Source: CAZDFU01 sp964504985
GTDB lineage: Bacteria > Patescibacteriota > Microgenomatia > Daviesbacterales > UBA10151
Direction: 5' to 3'
NCBI GenBank assembly: GCA_964504985.1
Contig: CAZDFU010000016.1
Location: 1-26,029 of the forward strand
Length of the DNA stretch: 26,029 nt
Shown: positions 7,525 to 14,594 of the stretch, one piece after another
Layout: each line of letters opens with the position of its first letter
Numbering within the stretch: the first letter of the stretch is position 1
Program-made: the position numbers and the translations under genes
The notes under the pieces: generated by a model
Databases searched by the model: none
Seen by the model: only the letters and a program-made list of their open reading frames with translations
Told to the model about the DNA's origin: nothing

Positions 7525-8319
7525 CTATTGCAAGGCAGATTCCATATCTTTCCAAGAATACGCACCTGCAAAACTAGTAGTATTTATATAAAATCCTGGT
7601 GTTCCGTTTATCCCAATCGAGGTGGCGCTGGCAGTATCTTCCGCCAATTTAGAGTCATATTTACCGCTATCCAGGCACTGCTTCATCTGGTTGGCATCAA
7701 AAACAGATACCAGGAAATCCGATAGCTCCTTAGATTTATTTTTGTCATTTTTAACAACATTATTTAACAAATCATACCCCGCATTACTCATCAGCTTATC
7801 ATGTACCTCCCAAAACTTGCCTTTCTCATATGCACAATACATTGCTTTGGTTCCCATTTCTCCATTACCATGACCTGGTGAATAAATCCAAACAAAAGCT
7901 GCTTTGCCCTGATCTATTAATTTCTTCATCTCAGGAACAGGCGCAACATATGTCCCCCCATCCGAGGTTAAGGTAAACCGTGCTCCTACCTCTTTATTCA
8001 ACTGAGGATTAAGCCCTGCTGCAATATGGCAGTAAGGACAGGAAGGGTCTGCTACTTCTACTAATAGATTTTTGTTGTTTTTATCTCCAAACACTATATT
8101 TTTTTTGTCAAACAAAAGTTTAACAGTATCTAAAGATACTACAGGTGCTTGTTGGGGCAAAGCTGGAGCTGGTGAAACTTGGGCAATTGCTGAAGGAGTT
8201 TTTGTTCCTTGCTTGCCTACTTTAATAATTCCTCCTGATAAAAGAATAGCTATGGAGATAACTGCTGCCCCAATCAAAACTGCTAAAGGGGTTGTTAGAA
8301 ACGGCTTTGAAGAATCCAT
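7525..8319 (-). CDS. DsbA-like thiol-disulfide oxidoreductase, membrane-anchored
   Basis: A 264-residue protein with one N-terminal transmembrane segment (about 11-33), a Pro/Ala-rich linker (41-60) and a thioredoxin-fold domain of the DsbA/BdbD type. The active site CPYC is at 94-97 (ADPSCPYCHIAAG) and the cis-proline loop is GINGTPGFYI near residue 240. The insert between them is the helical domain expected in DsbA. It should form or shuffle disulfides in exported proteins outside the membrane. The DUF3105 gene follows 31 bp later. It has its own strong promoter (8329-8357) just upstream and no visible Shine-Dalgarno. No DsbB or VKOR partner is present in the window. Confidence 0.88.
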   Translation of the reverse strand: MDSSKPFLTTPLAVLIGAAVISIAILLSGGIIKVGKQGTKTPSAIAQVSPAPALPQQAPVVSLDTVKLLFDKKNIVFGDKNNKNLLVEVADPSCPYCHIAAGLNPQLNKEVGARFTLTSDGGTYVAPVPEMKKLIDQGKAAFVWIYSPGHGNGEMGTKAMYCAYEKGKFWEVHDKLMSNAGYDLLNNVVKNDKNKSKELSDFLVSVFDANQMKQCLDSGKYDSKLAEDTASATSIGINGTPGFYINTTSFAGAYSWKDMESALQ

Positions 8320-8328
8320 GAAGGTTAG

Positions 8329-8357
8329 AGTTTAGCTAAACATGCGCTCTCTGTCAA
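8329..8357 (-). promoter_or_regulatory. Promoter of the dsbA-like gene
   Basis: On the minus strand a perfect TTGACA (8357-8352) is followed after 17 bp by TAAACT (8334-8329); the ATG begins 9 nt later at 8319. The same TTGACA-17-TAAACT pair recurs upstream of pyrB at 21307-21335. Confidence 0.75.
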
Positions 8358-8377
8358 CAGCGTAGTGCAATATCCTG

Positions 8378-8971
8378 TTAGTTAAATTGATTTTGGGCTT
8401 CTGCCAACCCTTTTTCCAAAAGTATTTCCAGGGCTTTTTCTGCTTTTTTAAGCATATGTTTAACCAATGACTTTTCTGGATGCATGAATGGCTGTAAAAC
8501 AAACTTTTCTGCAGAAACTGATACTTGTTTATGTTCTGCGCTTTGGGTCTTTAAATTACCAATACCCAACCTGACCCTGATAAACTGGTCTGTGCCCAGC
8601 TCCTTAATAATTGATTCCACTCCATGATGCCCTGCTGCTGCACCACCAAGCCTTACCTTAATTTTTCCTAAAGGCAAATCCAGCTCATCATGAACAATTA
8701 TAATGTTTGTAGGTTGTAGGTTATAGGTTGTAGATAATAACTTTACTGCCATACCTGAATTATTCATGTAAGTCTGAGGCTTGGCTAGAAGACAGTTGAC
8801 AGTTGACAGTTGACAGTTGACAGTTTCTGATTTAAATTTTTCCTCCTGTTTCCAACTTTCCCCTTGCCCCTTTACCCTTTTCGCTAGTTCATCCACCACC
8901 ATAAACCCCAAGTTGTGTCTGACTTTGGTATATTTGTCTCCTGGATTTCCCAACCCTACAATTAACTTCAT
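8378..8971 (-). CDS. pth: Peptidyl-tRNA hydrolase
   Basis: A 197-residue enzyme that frees tRNA from stalled peptidyl-tRNA. Family landmarks: MKLIVGLGNPG at the N-terminus, catalytic His in KVRHNLGF (H19), KPQTYMNNSG (64-73), IIVHDELDLPLGK (91-103) and GHHGVESI (114-121). The last normally reads GHNG, so an Asn is replaced by His. The internal ATG at 8971 is chosen over upstream starts because the conserved sequence begins there. Two heptamer arrays lie inside the gene (8707-8734 and 8791-8825), encoding STTYNLQPTN and TVNCQLSTVNC; the frame stays open through both. It follows the phosphatase-family gene by 70 bp. Confidence 0.93.
   Translation of the reverse strand: MKLIVGLGNPGDKYTKVRHNLGFMVVDELAKRVKGQGESWKQEEKFKSETVNCQLSTVNCLLAKPQTYMNNSGMAVKLLSTTYNLQPTNIIIVHDELDLPLGKIKVRLGGAAAGHHGVESIIKELGTDQFIRVRLGIGNLKTQSAEHKQVSVSAEKFVLQPFMHPEKSLVKHMLKKAEKALEILLEKGLAEAQNQFN
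8707..8734. repeat. Heptamer array TTGTAGG x4 inside pth
   Basis: Four consecutive 7-nt units: TTGTAGG, TTGTAGG, TTATAGG, TTGTAGA. On the coding strand they encode part of STTYNLQPTN just before the conserved HDELDLP strand of peptidyl-tRNA hydrolase. Confidence 0.85.
8791..8825. repeat. Heptamer array ACAGTTG x5 inside pth
   Basis: Four perfect ACAGTTG units followed by ACAGTTT. Translated on the coding strand it gives the 7-residue repeat TVNCQLS-TVNC, placed in the variable loop before LAKPQTYMNNSG. This is the most perfect array in the window. Confidence 0.95.
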
Positions 8972-8986
8972 AAATCTTATTAGTAG

Positions 8987-9040
8987 TTCTCCACTTCGGT
9001 CGAACAATATTCTTCGAGTAAGGCAGTGCCGAATCGAGAA
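8987..9040. repeat. Intergenic palindrome between the phosphatase-family gene and pth
   Basis: TTCTCCACTTCGG (8987-8999) and CCGAATCGAGAA (9029-9040) are near-complementary arms. A nested TCGAA/TTCGA hairpin lies between them. The element fills the 70-bp gap and ends 2 bp before the stop codon of the phosphatase-family gene. It is of the same general kind as the repeat at 4987-5052 but not the same sequence. Confidence 0.6.
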
Positions 9041-9041
9041 G

Positions 9042-9815
9042 CTACCTTTTTAATGCCTCCACCATATCATCATGGATTAATCCATTTGAAGCTATTAAAG
9101 AAATCTTTTCATTACGCCACTCAAGGGGTTTTCCTTCCAAACCGCTTACCTTCCCCCCTGCTTCTACAATTAATACTGCTCCTGCAGCTACATCCCAAAT
9201 ATTAGCCCTTAAAACAAACCCATCAAGTATTCCCCTTGCTACATAACCCATGACTGATACAGCTGATCCTAAAAGGTATATATACCTAACTTTTTCTGCA
9301 AAGGGTATAAAAAATTGGTCAATCTTCATTATTCTGTCTGTATGACCCAACCCTACTCCGATAGTGGAATTTTGCAGGTTAGCTTCTTTTCTGACTTTAA
9401 TTATCTTTCCATTTAAATAAGCACCTTTTTCAGCTTGCGCCCAATAGATTTCTCCGCTTGCTACCATATTGATAACCCCGACAACCGGCTGGTTATTTTT
9501 TAATAGTCCAATTGAGATTCCAAAAACAGGGATACCATCCACAAAGGGAATTGTTCCGTCAATTGGGTCAATGACCCAGGTATATTCTGAACCTTTATCC
9601 AAAAAGCCATTTTCTTCAGCAATGATATTATGTCCGGGGAAATTCTCAGTAAGAATCTGGACAATCTTTTCTTCTGATTCCAAATCTGCCTGAGTGGCAA
9701 AATTTGCATAATGGCCTTTATTTAGAAGGTTCAGCTCAGACTGGTAATACTTTTTAACAATATCTCCTGCCATCAGTGCAGCCTGTTTGGCTGCTTTTAA
9801 AAAGTTATCACTCAT
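9042..9815 (-). CDS. Inositol monophosphatase family protein
   Basis: A 257-residue Mg-dependent, Li-sensitive-type phosphatase fold. The metal and phosphate site is visible: AEENGF (66-71), VIDPIDGTIPFVDG (81-94) and NIWDVAAGAVLIVEAGG (about 206-222). Family members hydrolyse inositol phosphate, fructose 1,6-bisphosphate, PAP or related substrates; the sequence does not decide among them. The start codon lies 8 nt inside the end of the phosphoribosyltransferase gene, so the two are translationally coupled and probably function together. Confidence 0.88.
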   Translation of the reverse strand: MSDNFLKAAKQAALMAGDIVKKYYQSELNLLNKGHYANFATQADLESEEKIVQILTENFPGHNIIAEENGFLDKGSEYTWVIDPIDGTIPFVDGIPVFGISIGLLKNNQPVVGVINMVASGEIYWAQAEKGAYLNGKIIKVRKEANLQNSTIGVGLGHTDRIMKIDQFFIPFAEKVRYIYLLGSAVSVMGYVARGILDGFVLRANIWDVAAGAVLIVEAGGKVSGLEGKPLEWRNEKISLIASNGLIHDDMVEALKR

Positions 9816-10428
9816 GCATCAGCAATTGTACCACTTCTCCGTCAGAAACAGGTAAGAAATTTTGATAAAATTGGCCAACTGCTTGGAAATTTTGCGGAGT
9901 TTCCAATATAACTGCTTCATCCACCTCCCCGGCTAACTTCCTTGCTGAATCTTGCCCGGCAACTGGTACGGCCAAAGTTATCTTTTTGGCCTTGTGTCTT
10001 TTCAAGTAATTTATTGCAGCAAGCATGGTTGAACCAGTTGCTATCCCATCATCTACTAAAATAACTGATTTACCATTTACATCATGTGGTTTTTTGCCGG
10101 CTCTGTATAAATCTTCTCTTCTCTTAACTTCTTTCCACTCTTTTTCTATTTGATATTTGATATTTGAAATTTGAAATTGATCAAGCAAAGCTTGTTCGTA
10201 TACTACTTCTCCGTCAGGATCAATGGCCCCTAAAGCCAGCTCAGTTTGGGTGGGAGCGCCGATTTTCCTGGTAACTATAATATCCAGAGGAATCTTAAGA
10301 ACTTTGGCAATTTCACAGCCCACTACTACTCCACCCCTGGGAATAGCCAAAATCAAATCAGCTTTAATGTTTTTCAATCTTCTGGCAAGTAACTTCCCAG
10401 CTGAAGTCCGATCTTTAAATATCTTCAT
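9808..10428 (-). CDS. Phosphoribosyltransferase-domain protein
   Basis: A 206-residue type I PRTase-fold protein. The PRPP-binding loop is VILVDDGIATGST (122-134), and LILAIPRGGVVVGCEIA (25-41) and IGAPTQTELALGAI (56-69) match the stand-alone PRTase family often annotated simply as phosphoribosyltransferase. It is neither PyrE, Upp nor PyrR by motif. The start at 10428 gives a normal N-terminus (MKIFKDRTSAGKLLA) and sits 4 bp after the EndoQ-like stop codon; upstream ATGs would overlap that gene. A heptamer array (10147-10174) encodes FQISNIKYQIE in an exposed region. Substrate unknown. Confidence 0.85.
   Translation of the reverse strand: MKIFKDRTSAGKLLARRLKNIKADLILAIPRGGVVVGCEIAKVLKIPLDIIVTRKIGAPTQTELALGAIDPDGEVVYEQALLDQFQISNIKYQIEKEWKEVKRREDLYRAGKKPHDVNGKSVILVDDGIATGSTMLAAINYLKRHKAKKITLAVPVAGQDSARKLAGEVDEAVILETPQNFQAVGQFYQNFLPVSDGEVVQLLMHE
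10147..10174. repeat. Heptamer array TATTTGA x4 inside the phosphoribosyltransferase gene
   Basis: Three perfect TATTTGA units and one AATTTGA, followed by AATTGA. On the coding strand they give QISNIKYQI within an otherwise normal PRTase. Confidence 0.9.
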
Positions 10429-10432
10429 TTTC

Positions 10433-11731
10433 CTAATCAAACAATCCCAACTGCGGAGATTGCGCATTATTCTCTTTTTCTTTCCCCGCTTCATTATTCC
10501 AAATCTTAACGATCCCATACACGCCGTCATAGCCTGGATCAATTACCAAATCACCTATCCTTACCTTTTTAATCCCCTCTGCAATCTTTGAACCTGATAT
10601 TTTGGAGACCTCAGATAAATCAGCTTTGGTTAAAATCTTTATTTCTCCCCCTAAAACAGAAGCTAGTTTTTTGTACTCTGTTTCTACCTTTTGGCTTGTC
10701 TTAGCAACCCCTAGGACTTCTGCTATTATTTGGTTTAAAGGAACCAGCATTTTATAACCTGCTCTTTTGGGAAAAGCCTGGCTGGTTATTTTTCCTTCAG
10801 AATTAACAATTAAAAGCTCTTCATGAGACCTTGATGCTAATGTCTCTACCCTTTCCATTACCCCTTCTGTCAGGGACCTTTTGCAAACAGGGCAGGTAAT
10901 ACCCTTATGCTTTGTCTCCTCCGGGGTGTATTTGATTCCACAGTTTCTGTGTCCAGTATAATGGTACTTCCCTTCTTCCGGGTAAAACTCAATAGTACCA
11001 ACCAAATTACCCGTCTTTAAATCACTCAGTAATCCTGTATAGCCTTGAGAAAGTTCCCCGGAAAAAACAGTTGCCTCCCTGCCTAAATTAGGCAAAGAAT
11101 GGGCATCTGAGAAAGACACAATTGAGCGTTTATCAAGCTCTTTAATCCTCCAGTTCATTCCAGGATCTGAAGATAAACCTGTTTCAACCCCATAAATTTT
11201 TTCAGTTAAATCTTCAAAACAATCCTCCAGTGAATCATAGCCTGACATAGAACCATAAATGCCAAACCAGGGTGTCCAACAGTGACTTGGGATAAAAATT
11301 GCTTTTTCTGAAGCCTCCAGAGCCATGTATAACAGATCTTTTGAGCTTATGCCCACAATTGGCCTGCCATCTGAGGCTAAGGTTGCCCTTTTTGATAGAA
11401 GTGTTTTTTGTAATTTCTCAGCTGAAGCAAAATCAGGTAAAAATATAAGATTGTGAATCCTTCTTCCTTTTCCTTTGTGGGAATAAATTGAAGCTACTTC
11501 AACAGTTAAAACAAATCTTATCTCTGACTGGTTATGTTTAAGAAATCCAGTTCCATCCTCCTTTAGTTGAGATTTTAATTCCGCTAACCAAAGTGGGTGA
11601 AGAAAATCTCCACTACCAAGTAAGTTTATACCTTTAAGTTTACCCCACTCAACTAAATTTGGGATATTTAATTGCTGAGAGCAGGCTCTGGAAAATCTGG
11701 AGTGGATATGAAGATCCGCCACATAAGCCAT
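10433..11731 (-). CDS. Endonuclease Q (EndoQ)-like PHP-domain protein
   Basis: A 432-residue protein with an N-terminal PHP metal site (ADLHIHSRFSRACS, residues 5-18; then GSGDFLHPLW) and further His/Asp ligands in PSHCWTPWFG and SFSDAHSLPNLG. A zinc-finger-like region follows (NCGIKYTPEE...ITCPVCKRSL) and then a C-terminal helix-hairpin-like region. This order matches the EndoQ family, which nicks DNA 5' to deaminated bases in archaea and some bacteria. It heads a minus-strand group with the PRTase and phosphatase genes. A TAAAAT lies 9 nt from the ATG. Confidence 0.85.
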   Translation of the reverse strand: MAYVADLHIHSRFSRACSQQLNIPNLVEWGKLKGINLLGSGDFLHPLWLAELKSQLKEDGTGFLKHNQSEIRFVLTVEVASIYSHKGKGRRIHNLIFLPDFASAEKLQKTLLSKRATLASDGRPIVGISSKDLLYMALEASEKAIFIPSHCWTPWFGIYGSMSGYDSLEDCFEDLTEKIYGVETGLSSDPGMNWRIKELDKRSIVSFSDAHSLPNLGREATVFSGELSQGYTGLLSDLKTGNLVGTIEFYPEEGKYHYTGHRNCGIKYTPEETKHKGITCPVCKRSLTEGVMERVETLASRSHEELLIVNSEGKITSQAFPKRAGYKMLVPLNQIIAEVLGVAKTSQKVETEYKKLASVLGGEIKILTKADLSEVSKISGSKIAEGIKKVRIGDLVIDPGYDGVYGIVKIWNNEAGKEKENNAQSPQLGLFD

Positions 11732-11740
11732 ATTCCCTGG

Positions 11741-11746
11741 ATTTTA
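11741..11746 (-). promoter_or_regulatory. -10 box of the EndoQ-like gene
   Basis: TAAAAT on the minus strand ends 9 nt before the ATG at 11731, consistent with the leaderless pattern seen at other operon heads. No clear -35 is present at 16-18 bp. Confidence 0.4.
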
Positions 11747-11837
11747 CCACATCTCCCTTGCAGGGAGTGAAGTTGCAAGTTAAAAACAATTAAAAAGTTT
11801 TCCAAATGCTGATAATTATCATAAACTTCCGCGGACG

Positions 11838-13571
11838 TTATAACTTCTTAAATTGTTGATGATACATCTCAACTAGCTCTTTAACAGTAGTGGCATCCTC
11901 TGCTTTTTTGTCTGCTTCCCTAAACTTTATTAGCCTGGGAAACCTTAAAGCATATCCAGGCTCAACCCCCTCTTTTCCTGCAGTATGAACAGGCGAACGG
12001 GTGATCTCATCTGCTAAAACCTCAATCACAATCTCTGGAACTATCCAGACTGATGGGATTAACATAGAATTAACCCTGGCTGGTTTATGATCAACTTTAA
12101 TTTTATCTGCTCTTTTATGAACTTCCCTCCATTCCTCATCTGTTAAACCAGTCCCGATCTTTGTAACAGTCACAAACTCATCTCTTAACTCGTCATATAT
12201 TCCAACAAGTAATGCTCCAGCTCCAAAAGAAACCCTTTTCCCCCTGCCATAAACATACCCTAAAATCACACAATCAATAGTATCTTTTAACTCTCCTGAA
12301 GAATGCCTTTTAAGTTTTACCCAATTAAAGTTTCTGGCTCCTGCCTCATAAGATGAGTCCAATCTTTTAACCACTAACCCTTCCAGACCAGCTGAAATGG
12401 TTTCATCCAACAGGTCCTTCAATTTTTTAGGATCATCTACTGTTACTCCTGGTTCCGGAAAAAGCACCTCCCCATCTTTGATGGTTTCTTTTAGGATTTC
12501 TAACCTTTCTATCAGAGGTTTATCAATCAAAGATTTGCCGTTTTTATACAAAATATCAAAGCAGAAAGCCTTAAGGGGTATTTTTTTAGCCATTTCTTCT
12601 ATGCCATACTTTCTTCTCCGCTGCGTTGTTTGCTGAAAAGCTAAAAACTCACCAGAAACTGGGTTAAAACCAATAGCTTCTGCATCCAGAATAGCTGTTT
12701 TAGCATCAATTCCTTTTATTGCCCCTTGCACAATCTCCGGAAACATTGGCGTTGTTTCTTCTAAGTTTCTGGAAAATAATCTGATAATGTTACCATCTTT
12801 ATGAATGGCTACCCTAAAACCATCTAATTTTCTTTGAGCATTAACTTTTCCCATTTTCTCAATCACTTTTTCAGCAGTAGGCAGCCTTTCTGCTAACTGT
12901 GACCTGACTGGTCTTCCTACTGTTATATTCAATTTTTCAACCGCCCTAAGTCCACCTTCCCACAAAGTTTCACCAATTAAGCCTAAATCAGAAACCTTGT
13001 TATATGCTCCCTCTAAAAGTTTTCTTTTGGATTTGTCCCCAAGTTTAGCTTTGGCAAACCCATCTAAAATAGTTGGATCACCTATTCCCAGCCTCATCAC
13101 TCCTAAAGGTATCCTGACTAAATGTTTTGCTGATATTCCATCCATTTTTCCCAAAAGCCCCGACAAGAGAGTAATCCTTTTTTCTACAGTCCCCTCTCCT
13201 TGAGTTTGAGCAATTTCTTTTAAAGTATTAAACACCTCTTTTACAGTTAACTTGTTACTTGTTACTTGTGTCTTGTTACTTAACTTTTCAGTAACCAACC
13301 CTAAATCTCCTGCCCTACCATAATCTTCTAACACCTCTTCCCTCTCTATCCTAAAAGCCCTGGCTATGGTTTGAGCTACTAATTTTTCACTCATACCAAT
13401 CTCAATTGGTTCATAAAATGGGGCTGCCCTGCCCTGGATTAAATAGGAAACCATACCTATCTCATCTGCGGATACCTTAGAAAAAAGTTCAGCCAAAATA
13501 TCAATTAAGGAAAGCCTTGAGGAAGTTTGTTCCAGTTTCTCAAAATAATCAGCAAGATCGGAAAACAACAT
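11838..13571 (-). CDS. lig: ATP-dependent DNA ligase
   Basis: A 577-residue ligase with the order DNA-binding domain (1-230), adenylation domain and OB domain. The adenylated Lys is in motif I, AQRKLDGFR (K248). Motif III-like FCFDILYKNG, motif IV-like EGLVVKR and motif V NFNWVKLKR are also present. It resembles the archaeal-type enzymes of about 560-600 residues rather than the NAD-dependent LigA. The ATG at 13571 is chosen because the next upstream start would run through the divergent promoter; a TACAAT lies 7 nt before it. Residues about 97-109 (KLSNKTQVTSNKL) come from a heptamer array (13250-13284). Neighbouring EndoQ and RecF suggest a repair role as well as or instead of replication. 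Confidence 0.92.
   Translation of the reverse strand: MLFSDLADYFEKLEQTSSRLSLIDILAELFSKVSADEIGMVSYLIQGRAAPFYEPIEIGMSEKLVAQTIARAFRIEREEVLEDYGRAGDLGLVTEKLSNKTQVTSNKLTVKEVFNTLKEIAQTQGEGTVEKRITLLSGLLGKMDGISAKHLVRIPLGVMRLGIGDPTILDGFAKAKLGDKSKRKLLEGAYNKVSDLGLIGETLWEGGLRAVEKLNITVGRPVRSQLAERLPTAEKVIEKMGKVNAQRKLDGFRVAIHKDGNIIRLFSRNLEETTPMFPEIVQGAIKGIDAKTAILDAEAIGFNPVSGEFLAFQQTTQRRRKYGIEEMAKKIPLKAFCFDILYKNGKSLIDKPLIERLEILKETIKDGEVLFPEPGVTVDDPKKLKDLLDETISAGLEGLVVKRLDSSYEAGARNFNWVKLKRHSSGELKDTIDCVILGYVYGRGKRVSFGAGALLVGIYDELRDEFVTVTKIGTGLTDEEWREVHKRADKIKVDHKPARVNSMLIPSVWIVPEIVIEVLADEITRSPVHTAGKEGVEPGYALRFPRLIKFREADKKAEDATTVKELVEMYHQQFKKL
13250..13284. repeat. Heptamer array ACTTGTT x5 inside the ligase gene
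   Basis: Five 7-nt units: ACTTGTT, ACTTGTT, ACTTGTG, TCTTGTT, ACTTAAC. They encode KLSNKTQVTSNKL in a loop of the N-terminal DNA-binding domain, just before the conserved LTVKEVFNTLKEIA helix. Confidence 0.88.
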
Positions 13572-13578
13572 TAAGAGG

Positions 13579-13607
13579 ATTGTAATAAATTCAAGGAATA
13601 TTGTAAA
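13579..13607 (-). promoter_or_regulatory. Ligase promoter, interlocked with the divergent one
   Basis: On the minus strand TTTACA (13607-13602), 17 bp, TACAAT (13584-13579), then 7 nt to the ligase ATG. Its -35 overlaps the -10 of the plus-strand promoter and its -10 overlaps the -35 of that promoter. Confidence 0.65.
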
Positions 13608-13609
13608 AT
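13580..13609 (+). promoter_or_regulatory. Promoter of the DHp-like gene, interlocked with the ligase promoter
   Basis: TTGTAA (13580-13585), 18 bp, TAAAAT (13604-13609), with the ATG 9 nt later at 13619. The two divergent promoters share the same 31 bp, so polymerase can occupy only one at a time. Confidence 0.6.
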
Positions 13610-13618
13610 ACTTGCAGT

Positions 13619-14074
13619 ATGAATCAACCATCAGAAAAAGAGCCCACATTGCAACAAGATCCCCGGAAAGAAGAATTAACCGCCCATTACCAAAATCTCG
13701 CTCAAAAACTTATCTCTGGACAAATTACTCCTAGGAAATTTGCTGAAGAATCAAGCACAAAGCAGTTAGAATTAGAAAGCCTTGCTGTAAGAACTGGAAA
13801 AGCTGCAATTACAGCTATGGATGAAGAATTACGTACACCTATGACTGTTATTGGAGGATATGTCGATTTTTTACAGGCAGACAAAGGGAAAGCAGAACAG
13901 CTTGAGCCTTTACTCCCAGAAACGGTTGGAAAAATTAACGAGGTTTTGGAAAGATATAGTAACGCTGCCCAACAAGGAAATATCCATATCTCACCTTTAA
14001 AGCCGGGCGGTATGGTTTTAGGTGAAGTTTTAACAATTCATCCCCAATCTGAAGCAAGATTAGGCAACGGTTAA
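13619..14074 (+). CDS. Histidine-kinase-like dimerisation protein lacking the phospho-His
   Basis: A 151-residue soluble protein. Residues 68-85, DEELRTPMTVIGGYVDFL, match the H-box helix of HisKA domains (usual form S-H-E-L-R-T-P), but the phospho-acceptor His is Glu69. The flanking sequence is predicted helical, and no ATP-binding (HATPase) domain follows; the last 30 residues are not recognised. It could be a phosphatase-like or scaffold partner of a receiver protein, or a kinase fragment. An orphan receiver gene faces it 57 bp away. Function uncertain. It starts leaderless from a promoter interlocked with that of the ligase. Confidence 0.6.
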   Translation: MNQPSEKEPTLQQDPRKEELTAHYQNLAQKLISGQITPRKFAEESSTKQLELESLAVRTGKAAITAMDEELRTPMTVIGGYVDFLQADKGKAEQLEPLLPETVGKINEVLERYSNAAQQGNIHISPLKPGGMVLGEVLTIHPQSEARLGNG

Positions 14075-14090
14075 AAAGTAAAGTCAAACT

Positions 14091-14134
14091 ACTTCAGAAG
14101 ATATGCGGCTTTTTTGGTACCGCAGATTTTTTTA
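14091..14134 (-). pseudogene. Duplicated remnant of the Fic C-terminus
   Basis: Bases 14091-14134 match 14597-14640 at 42 of 44 positions. The second copy is the real end of the Fic gene and encodes KKIGGTKKATYLLK-stop. The first copy, read in the same frame, gives KKICGTKKAAYLLK-stop (TAG). It therefore looks like the tail of a second, lost Fic gene, or a tail left behind when the receiver gene was inserted. It overlaps the receiver stop codon by 3 bp. Confidence 0.75.
14104..14133 (+). terminator. Possible intrinsic terminator of the DHp-like gene
   Basis: TGCGG (14104-14108) pairs with CCGCA (14120-14124) across an 11-nt loop, and a run of seven T follows (14127-14133). The stem is short, so this is a weak call. 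It lies inside the Fic-tail remnant. Confidence 0.4.
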
Positions 14135-14542
14135 GAATGCATCCACATGTCTTTTAGAACAACTGGCTATTTCATCTAAAACCCTACCAAAATCCATTTT
14201 TGGAATAATAACATCTACCCCTCTTCCGTAGATTGATGATTCCTCAGATGCATTAAAAACACGAGCGCTAAACATAACAATGCGTATGGGTGGGGAGATA
14301 AGTCTGGCTTGTTCAGCAATCTGATCACCAGTTGGTTCACCTGGCCCAAGGTCATAATCAACTACTAATACATCAGCTCCTTCTTCAGCCAAGCGGACTA
14401 AAGCACTACGGGAATCTGGATAAAACCTTACTTTATGCCCAGGAAGAGAGAATTTAAAAAGGTCACGGAAAGGTTCATCATCTTCTACTACCACAACCCC
14501 CAAGTATCCTTGTCTTGACTCCCTTTCTTGTGTTAGCGGCAT
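14132..14542 (-). CDS. Stand-alone response-regulator receiver protein
   Basis: A 136-residue single-domain receiver. The acidic pocket is VVEDDE (E20, D21, D22), the phospho-acceptor is D62 in VLVVDYDLG, the switch Ser is in VMFSARV (S92) and the conserved Lys is K115 in VIIPKMDF. All key residues are intact. It has no output domain. It converges with the DHp-like gene, an obvious candidate partner even though that protein lacks the phosphorylated His. It sits between the Fic gene and a duplicated Fic tail, which suggests insertion. No strong promoter is seen. Confidence 0.85.
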   Translation of the reverse strand: MPLTQERESRQGYLGVVVVEDDEPFRDLFKFSLPGHKVRFYPDSRSALVRLAEEGADVLVVDYDLGPGEPTGDQIAEQARLISPPIRIVMFSARVFNASEESSIYGRGVDVIIPKMDFGRVLDEIASCSKRHVDAF

Positions 14543-14594
14543 AAAGTATTTTGGATAATTAAATTGTTAACAGTTTATGAAGACCTTGTCAATA

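Noticed and set aside
8791..8825. Short tandem array as a possible CRISPR fragment
   Set aside because: The unit is 7 nt with no spacers and no cas genes nearby; the same is true of the other heptamer arrays.
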